Origin: Lachnospiraceae bacterium
GTDB lineage: Bacteria > Bacillota > Clostridia > Lachnospirales > Lachnospiraceae
Reading direction: 5' to 3'
Length of the DNA stretch: 17,778 bases
Assembly: GCA_009787745.1 (NCBI GenBank)
Contig: WQST01000025.1
Span: 1-17,778 of the forward strand
Shown here: piece by piece, positions 14,595-17,778 of the stretch
Position numbering within the stretch: the stretch's first letter is position 1
Layout of the letters: the number at the start of each line of letters is the position of its first letter
Position numbers and translations under genes: made by a program
The notes under the pieces: model-generated
What the model was told of the DNA's origin: nothing
Database searches by the model: none
The model's input: only the letters and a program-made list of their open reading frames with translations

Positions 14595-15299
14595 ATGAAT
14601 GAAATACAAACAATCCTAATCGCCGATGACGACGATGAAATCCGTGAGGTCATCCGTATACACTTAGAAAATGAAGGTTTTGAAGTACTTGAAGCTGTCA
14701 ATGGTAAAGAAGCCGTCGCCAGGATGGATGCAAATATTTCATTGATTATTTTGGATGTCATGATGCCGGTTTCGTCGGGAATTGACGCTTGTTTAGAGCT
14801 TCGCAAAAACTATCTGACCCCCGTTTTATTTCTGACCGCTAAGTCTTCCGATACCGACAAAGTAATCGGTTTTTCCGCCGGCGGCGATGATTACCTCGTC
14901 AAACCATTCTCCTATACGGAATTGTTATCACGGGTAAAAGCCCTAATCCGCCGTTCCCAAATTTACAGTAACAGCCCCAAAACAGAAAACCAAGCTTCGA
15001 AGAACGTCTATTTTCAAGACATCCATATCAATACAGAAAACAAACAAGTCTTTAAAAATGACGAAGAGATTATCTTAACCGAAATCGAATATCAAATGCT
15101 GTTACTTCTTGCGACTAATCGGAAAAACATCTTTTCCGTCAAAGATATTTATGAAAACGTCTGGAAGGAATCGTATATGACGTCTTCTAACAATACTGTC
15201 AACGTCCATATTCGCAACCTCCGCAAAAAATTAGAAGACGAGGGCGAGCCTAACCGAATAATCATAAATATTTGGGGAAGGGGGTATCGGATTGACTAA
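14595..15299 (+). CDS. OmpR/PhoB-family response regulator
   Basis: A 234-residue two-domain regulator. The receiver (about 5-122) has the acidic cluster Asp11-Asp14, phosphoacceptor Asp54 in LILDVMMP, Thr81 and Lys103 in DYLVKPF. The winged-helix DNA-binding domain (about 133-233) shows EIILTEIEYQMLLLLATN and the recognition part NNTVNVHIRNLRKKLED, ending in IWGRGYRID. All key residues are intact. It begins the two-gene signalling operon with the kinase, which overlaps it by 8 bp. No clear ribosome site precedes the ATG. Its targets are unknown. The AT-rich ABC exporter on the other side of the IS is a candidate, because regulators of this class often control such exporters, but the differing base composition argues against a common origin. 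Confidence 0.95.
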   Translation: MNEIQTILIADDDDEIREVIRIHLENEGFEVLEAVNGKEAVARMDANISLIILDVMMPVSSGIDACLELRKNYLTPVLFLTAKSSDTDKVIGFSAGGDDYLVKPFSYTELLSRVKALIRRSQIYSNSPKTENQASKNVYFQDIHINTENKQVFKNDEEIILTEIEYQMLLLLATNRKNIFSVKDIYENVWKESYMTSSNNTVNVHIRNLRKKLEDEGEPNRIIINIWGRGYRID

Positions 15300-16683
15300 A
15301 CTAATACATTTTTTGGGACAAAAACTATCAACGCAATTGGTTATGGTTGTTGTGATAGCTATGGCTCTTGCCTATGTTTCTTTTCCTCTTTTCATGCGCC
15401 TTTCCTATAGTATAATCGAATCGACAGTGGCAAGCCCTGAGACCATCTCCCAGGATGAAGCCCGATATATCTGGATGCTACAGGAATTTATCATCGACAA
15501 TAATATCTCCATTGATGATTTAACGCATATTAATAACTGGGTCGCTTCGGACAAAAATATCAAACTAACCCTCTTTACCAATAATTTGATTTTCGATTCT
15601 GATTATGAAAGCAGAATCTACAGTGATGCTTCATTATTAGCCGATGATGAAAAAACATCTACCCGCTATCACCAATATTTGGACAAACAATATATTTCGA
15701 CTTTAATTAAAGACTATAATTCTAACCTTTATACCCTGACTTTCGCCGACGGTACTATCGTGAATGCCCTTGTTCACAGTGAAAGTTATTCCATCTACTA
15801 TTTATGGGCTTACTATGCCTGCCTCTCATTATCGATCATGATTTTTATTTTGATCTGCTTAATGATTGTCAGGCTCAAACTGCGATATTTACGGACTTTA
15901 TCCCGCGAACTTAAGATTTTAGAAAGCGGCGATTTAACATACGAAATGACTGAGGCCGGGCATGACGAACTTTATGAATTAGCGGAGGGCATTAATCAAT
16001 TACGATTGTCACTTATCGCGAAAAAGCAGGAAGAAGAAAAAACCAAGGAAGCGCATCAAAAGCTAATGACCGCTCTGGCTCATGATTTGCGGACACCGCT
16101 GACTTCTTTGATTGGTTATCTGGAACTTTTGCTGCTTAAACGTTATCAGGATGAAGAGCAACTCCGACATTTTCTTATTTCAACCAAACGAAAAGCCTTC
16201 CAAATCAGAGAAATGTCGGATAAATTATTTGAGTACTTTCTGGCGACCGAAAGAACAGCAGAAACATATCATAAAGAAGTAATCAAAACCCATTTACTGG
16301 TTGAAAGTTTGATTGATAACCAATTGTTTGATTTAGAAAGCAGTGGTTTTCCGATTAAGTTATATGCTGATTTAGAAGTTTTTAAGGGTCAGTGTCTGAT
16401 TGATCCCGAGTTTTTGCAACGCGTTCTCGATAATACCTTGTCGAATATCCGCAAATATGCCAATCGTGAAAAACCGCTTGATGTTTTGGCTTTTGAAACT
16501 GATACATTTTTGCATATCGAGTTCGTCAATGCCCTTAACCCAAATGTTTATTCCGTCGAAAGCACGGCACTCGGACTTCGTACCTGCATAAAAATCATGC
16601 AAGAACACGGGGGAAGCTATCAAGGTTACGAGCAAGGAGACCGCTACGTCAGCCGCCTGATTTTACCACTATTTAAGGAATAA
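15292..16683 (+). CDS. Sensor histidine kinase paired with the OmpR-type regulator
   Basis: A 463-residue membrane kinase. Helices at about 14-36 and 168-193 enclose an extracytoplasmic domain of about 130 residues. A HAMP-like linker (about 194-248) and a charged coiled-coil lead to HisKA with His264 in ALAHDLRTPLTS. The ATPase domain has an N-box (RVLDNTLSNIRKYA, 377-390) and a G2-like segment TALGLR (425-430) with IMQEHGG after it. The usual G1 box DxGxG is missing: the place reads EFVNALNPNVYS, and the lid is short. The start is a TTG at 15292, supported by AAGGGGG seven bases upstream and by the 8-bp overlap with the regulator gene. It should phosphorylate that regulator. The signal is unknown. 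Confidence 0.92.
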   Translation: MTKLIHFLGQKLSTQLVMVVVIAMALAYVSFPLFMRLSYSIIESTVASPETISQDEARYIWMLQEFIIDNNISIDDLTHINNWVASDKNIKLTLFTNNLIFDSDYESRIYSDASLLADDEKTSTRYHQYLDKQYISTLIKDYNSNLYTLTFADGTIVNALVHSESYSIYYLWAYYACLSLSIMIFILICLMIVRLKLRYLRTLSRELKILESGDLTYEMTEAGHDELYELAEGINQLRLSLIAKKQEEEKTKEAHQKLMTALAHDLRTPLTSLIGYLELLLLKRYQDEEQLRHFLISTKRKAFQIREMSDKLFEYFLATERTAETYHKEVIKTHLLVESLIDNQLFDLESSGFPIKLYADLEVFKGQCLIDPEFLQRVLDNTLSNIRKYANREKPLDVLAFETDTFLHIEFVNALNPNVYSVESTALGLRTCIKIMQEHGGSYQGYEQGDRYVSRLILPLFKE

Positions 16684-16713
16684 TTAATCGATAATACTTA
16701 TACGAATGAAAAG

Positions 16714-16799
16714 TATAATGTCATCCTGAGCGTAAGCGAAGAATCTCACCTTCTACTCCTTAACTAAGATTCTTCGCCTTCGGCTCAGAATGACATATA
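16714..16799. repeat. Long imperfect palindrome between convergent genes, likely bidirectional terminator and dispersed repeat
   Basis: The arms 16718-16746 and 16767-16796 are complementary over about 29 bp with a few mismatches and one unpaired base, around a 20-base loop. Flanking TATA on both sides extends the stem a little. The arm core CTGAGCGTAAGCGAAGAATC is of a type I remember as a common interspersed palindrome in many bacterial contigs (memory, not a search). It lies 30 bp after the kinase stop and 3 bp from the glycosidase stop, so it could end transcription from both directions. Confidence 0.75.
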
Positions 16800-16801
16800 C
16801 A

Positions 16802-17778
16802 TTACATCGTTGCCTTCATCATATCTTCTGCCAATATTCTGATATCTTCATCCGCGAAACGCCCTCTAATCATCACATCATTTTCAAACGCTTCAATAAC
16901 CAAAGCTCTGTCACCGCTTAAAGCCGCTTTCATAACCCGTTCATGATTTTCAACATGAGGCATGATAAGCCGGTAGATATTCTCAGGAATACTCCCTGCG
17001 AAGATCGGACGGATTACATTCCGTTCAAAAACTGCATTAGTTTCGACAATCGCATTTTTCGGAAGGTTTTCAATCTGCCCATTCGTATTCGGAATATTTA
17101 CATTACTAATTACCCGCTCCAAACCGCATAAAGCCTTAATAAGCAAAATACCTTCTTCCCCTGTCGGTTTTAAAACGATTTCTTCCGTACCGTTTGCCAG
17201 CCTTACCGAACGCGCAAGGCGCTCTTCCAAATCCTGCTTCCTCCATGCTACCGAAGTCAATTCAAATTTCCACTCGGCTACTGTCTCAGGATTTTTCAAA
17301 TACTCATCCCCGGGTAAAAACTCCGCCAGATGACGGTCTCCTGCCGCGGCAATCAAACCATAGCGCTTGAAAAGATCCATTTTTACCCGATGCGCACAAG
17401 CAAAACAGGAGTTAAGCCAGTGTTCCTCATCATCAGGATAACCCTCGAGGAAATTTTCATCAATATATTTTCTGTATAGCGGAAAAAGATCAATCCCTTT
17501 ATAACTTGCGCAATCAAACCAAGTAAAATGATTTAGTCCCAGTACATTAACGATAATCTCGGAACGGTCAATCCCTTCAATCCCTAACTCTTTTTTGACA
17601 ATTCCCGCCAATACCTTCTGTGTCCCGAATACTTCATGACAACAACCAAAGCATTTAATCGCAGGAAAAACTTCATATAAAGTCTTCACACACATCGACA
17701 TCGGATTGGTATAGTTAATAACCCATGCGTCAGGGCAATATTCCTTTATCGCTTCGGCGAACGAAACGAACATCGGAA
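16802..17778 (-). CDS. GH4-family glycosidase, N-terminus outside the window
   Basis: About 325 C-terminal residues are visible and the frame is open to the window edge; the ATG at 17773 is internal, because GH4 enzymes are usually about 430-480 residues long. GH4 enzymes use NAD and a divalent metal in a redox-type hydrolysis of glycosides. Counting from that Met, diagnostic segments are NYTNPM (20-25), GCCHEVFG (43-50) with the metal-ligand type Cys, GLNHF (79-83) with the metal-ligand type His, and GDRHLAEF (144-151). The missing N-terminus should hold the NAD-binding fold. The motif set fits the alpha-galactosidase / alpha-glucuronidase / alpha-galacturonidase side of the family more than the 6-phospho-glucosidases, but I cannot fix the substrate. 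It converges on the kinase gene. Confidence 0.9.
   Translation of the reverse strand, partial: PMFVSFAEAIKEYCPDAWVINYTNPMSMCVKTLYEVFPAIKCFGCCHEVFGTQKVLAGIVKKELGIEGIDRSEIIVNVLGLNHFTWFDCASYKGIDLFPLYRKYIDENFLEGYPDDEEHWLNSCFACAHRVKMDLFKRYGLIAAAGDRHLAEFLPGDEYLKNPETVAEWKFELTSVAWRKQDLEERLARSVRLANGTEEIVLKPTGEEGILLIKALCGLERVISNVNIPNTNGQIENLPKNAIVETNAVFERNVIRPIFAGSIPENIYRLIMPHVENHERVMKAALSGDRALVIEAFENDVMIRGRFADEDIRILAEDMMKATM

Noticed and set aside
1..17778. CRISPR arrays, tRNA or rRNA genes
   Set aside because: No regularly spaced repeats with unique spacers and no cloverleaf or rRNA-like segments were seen on either strand.

Overview
The window looks like a low- to medium-GC Gram-positive chromosome segment, probably an anaerobic Firmicute of Clostridia type. 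The reasons are strong AGGAGG-like ribosome sites, lipoprotein signal peptides in place of a periplasmic layout, a YesM/YesN-type two-component pair beside a family-1 solute-binding lipoprotein, and a GH4 glycosidase. No species can be named from the sequence alone.

Left part (1-8170, all minus strand). An ABC importer of the polar amino-acid family (binding lipoprotein 7995-7255, permease 7203-6502, ATPase 6515-5790) reads, with only 10 bp between, into an AraC-type response regulator (5779-5045), a family-1 binding lipoprotein (5030-3411) and a YesM/LytS-type histidine kinase (3414-1912). No sugar permeases accompany the second binding protein, so it may act as an extracellular co-sensor of the kinase. 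After a 174-bp gap with a 16-bp direct repeat placed where an activator would bind, a zinc-ribbon membrane protein (1737-646) and a partial membrane protein (607-1) follow. Upstream of the importer lies an array of CATTTATGC elements spaced by 11 and 21 bp.

Middle part (about 8200-14590). Base composition drops sharply. Here sit a MacB/FtsX-type ABC exporter (two permeases and an ATPase) with a small membrane-anchored protein upstream, a 242-bp MITE-like element with 18-bp terminal inverted repeats, a 10-bp target duplication and two perfect DnaA-box sequences, a small lipoprotein, and a complete-looking IS110-family insertion sequence. The upstream non-coding part of the IS carries an extended -10 promoter and two stem-loops that fit a bridge RNA. 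Short guide-like matches suggest element ends near 12719 and 14228.

Right part (14595-17778). An OmpR-type response regulator and its histidine kinase (plus strand, 8-bp overlap) face a partial GH4 glycosidase (minus strand). Between them is a long palindrome that probably ends transcription from both sides and looks like a dispersed repeat.

The most interesting points are the candidate bridge RNA with its testable guides, the DnaA-box MITE, the importer/three-component-sensor operon with its candidate target promoter, and a 12-bp palindromic motif shared by the importer promoter and the MITE.
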